A DNA stretch of 64,000 nt from Lactobacillus sp. (GTDB taxonomy: Bacteria > Bacillota > Bacilli > Lactobacillales > Lactobacillaceae), in the NCBI GenBank assembly GCA_022651245.1, contig JALCQM010000014.1, forward strand, positions 1 to 64,000. The letters are read 5' to 3'. Both the position numbers and the translations under genes were made by a program. The notes beneath the pieces are model-generated. The model had not been told where the DNA came from. It searched no databases and saw nothing but the letters and a program-made list of their open reading frames with translations. Shown here piece by piece: positions 62,819 to 64,000 of this stretch (positions are counted from its first letter, which is position 1; every line of letters starts with the position of its first letter).

Positions 62819-64000
62819 ATGGACGACAATATACGCAAAGAACTGACCATCAAACCCGTGACCTTAGATTACTTGGACCAGTTTAACGATTTGTTAGCTT
62901 ACGTTTTTCAAGTGACCGCCAAAGAGGTCGAAGAGTCTGGGTATGAAGAAGGCGAACTCGAACGGGCTAAGCGCCCGGTGTTGGAAAAATCCGATGTCAT
63001 CGGCTGGTTCCATGAGGACCAGTTGATTTCACAGCTGGCCATCTACCCGTGTACCGTGAACTTACATGGTCGGCAAGTCAAAATGGGCGGCTTGACCGGG
63101 GTCGGGACTTATCCCGAATACGCCGGCCACGGTTTGATGCACGATCTCGTTCGGCTGGCCTTGCAGCACATGCGCGCGCATAAGCAGTGGCTGTCTTATC
63201 TCTACCCGTATAGCATTCCTTTTTACCGGAAGAAAGGGTGGGAGATCATGTCTGATCATTTGACCTTCGAATTGAAAGACACGCAGTTGCCGAAGCCGGT
63301 GGCGGTTCCTGGCCACGTTGAACGTCTTGAGATCGATGATCCAGATGTGATCGCGACGTATCAAACCTACGCGTTGCATAATCATGGCGCCATGATCCGG
63401 AACCAATTGAACTGGGATGAATATTGGCGCTGGGAGAATGAAGAGGAGCGGATCGCCGGGGTGTATTATGATGCCGACGATCACCCACAAGGCTATGTGT
63501 TGTATTGGATCGCTGAGGAAGTCTTCCACATCAAAGAAATGGTGTACAACACCCAAGAGGCGCGCGTCGGGTTATGGAACTTTGTTAGTGCCCATTTTTC
63601 GATGGTGGAGCTGGTGCGCGGCAACATTTACAAGAATGAACCGCTGCATTTTCTGTTGTCAGACGGCGACATCAAACAGACGATCCACCCGTATTTCATG
63701 GCGCGGATCGTCGATGTGGCTGAATTTCTGCAGGAGTATCCTTTCGCCGAAAGTGGCCAGCCGGTGCACTTTGTGGTGAGCGACCCACTGGCTGATTGGA
63801 ATAACCGGACGTTTGGTTTGTGGTGGGATGCTGCCGGGCAAGTTCACGTGACAGCACGACCAGTTGGGGAAGCCGTCACGCTGGATATTCAGACCTTGAC
63901 CACCATGTTGATGAGTTATCGCCGCCCATCATACTTAGCCAAGATCGAGCGGCTACAAGCGTCCAAGGCAGCGCTAAAGATACTGGAAAATATTATCCCG
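62819..64000 (+). CDS. GNAT/Eis-like acetyltransferase, cut by the window edge
   Basis: An open frame from ATG 62819 (AAAAGGAGTG about 10 nt upstream) to the last base with no stop, 394 codons. The layout matches the Eis family: an N-terminal GNAT domain (VGTYPEYAGHGLMHDLVRLAL is the acetyl-CoA loop), a second GNAT-like domain with PYSIPFYRKKGWEIM at its entry, and a C-terminal SCP2-like domain (about 300 on, with FGLWWDAAGQVHV). Family members are about 390-410 residues, so only a few residues are missing. The substrate is unknown. Confidence 0.88.
   Translation, partial: MDDNIRKELTIKPVTLDYLDQFNDLLAYVFQVTAKEVEESGYEEGELERAKRPVLEKSDVIGWFHEDQLISQLAIYPCTVNLHGRQVKMGGLTGVGTYPEYAGHGLMHDLVRLALQHMRAHKQWLSYLYPYSIPFYRKKGWEIMSDHLTFELKDTQLPKPVAVPGHVERLEIDDPDVIATYQTYALHNHGAMIRNQLNWDEYWRWENEEERIAGVYYDADDHPQGYVLYWIAEEVFHIKEMVYNTQEARVGLWNFVSAHFSMVELVRGNIYKNEPLHFLLSDGDIKQTIHPYFMARIVDVAEFLQEYPFAESGQPVHFVVSDPLADWNNRTFGLWWDAAGQVHVTARPVGEAVTLDIQTLTTMLMSYRRPSYLAKIERLQASKAALKILENIIP

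Overview
The window is a contiguous piece of a Lactobacillaceae chromosome (low-to-mid GC Firmicutes). The evidence is the division-and-wall cluster order (DUF3397, mraZ, rsmH, ftsL, pbp, mraY, murD, murG, divIB, ftsA, ftsZ, sepF, yggT, ylmH, divIVA, ileS), a mreBCD-minCD block, T-box and TPP leaders, an ECF-type ThiT, a class II mevalonate route, a DUF1831 gene beside mnmA, strong AGGAGG ribosome-binding sites and frequent GTG/TTG starts. I cannot name the species. I see no tRNA, rRNA, CRISPR array, prophage or insertion sequence; this is mainly core chromosome.

Layout. 1-4.5 kb: a short-form pyruvate kinase (minus strand), then a flavin cluster of two NAD(P)H-dependent FMN reductases and an ApbE flavin transferase. 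The second reductase is fused to a PAS-like domain and ends in a low-complexity tail with three copies of the ApbE target pattern DxxTGAS/DxxSGAS. 4.6-8.3 kb: upper mevalonate operon (thiolase, HMG-CoA reductase, HMG-CoA synthase) behind a promoter carrying a 28-bp dyad. 8.4-13 kb: glutathione peroxidase, flavodoxin, a sugar-nucleotide epimerase, methionine aminopeptidase and a NiaP-like MFS permease whose promoter holds a palindrome. 13-18.9 kb: an unrecognised 420-residue protein, an L,D-transpeptidase, folC, a HAD phosphatase and radC. 18.9-23 kb: mreB, mreC, mreD, minC, minD with hairpin terminators between several of the genes. 23-25.6 kb: a T-box leader with a duplicated decision module, followed by a polar amino acid ABC transporter. 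25.7-28.6 kb: cardiolipin synthase, a TPP riboswitch with thiT, a 36-residue membrane peptide and DUF3397. 28.7-45.2 kb: the division and cell wall cluster, then an Ile T-box, ileS and a cold-shock gene. 45.3-52.5 kb: a lipid II flippase-like protein, an orphan PstS-like protein, a drug exporter, the telA/xpaC pair and a Nudix hydrolase. 52.5-58 kb: MTA/SAH nucleosidase, cysteine desulfurase, DUF1831, an XRE regulator, mnmA and a PadR/membrane protein pair. 58.2-58.6 kb: a promoter- and terminator-bounded structured RNA I cannot assign. 58.6-64 kb: a 71-residue minus-strand gene, a histidine phosphatase, a TPR protein, recD2 and an Eis-like acetyltransferase that runs off the right edge.

How the genes work together. 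Most of the window serves growth of a rod-shaped cell: MreBCD, MinCD and DivIVA position the machinery, MraY/MurD/MurG make lipid II, a MurJ-like protein may flip it, the division PBP and an L,D-transpeptidase build and modify the wall, and the mevalonate genes feed the undecaprenyl carrier. A sulfur branch (MTA/SAH nucleosidase, cysteine desulfurase, DUF1831, MnmA) supplies tRNA thiolation. The items most worth following up are the self-contained flavinylation cluster, the half-duplicated T-box, the unassigned structured RNA near 58.4 kb, and several perfect inverted repeats lying on promoters.
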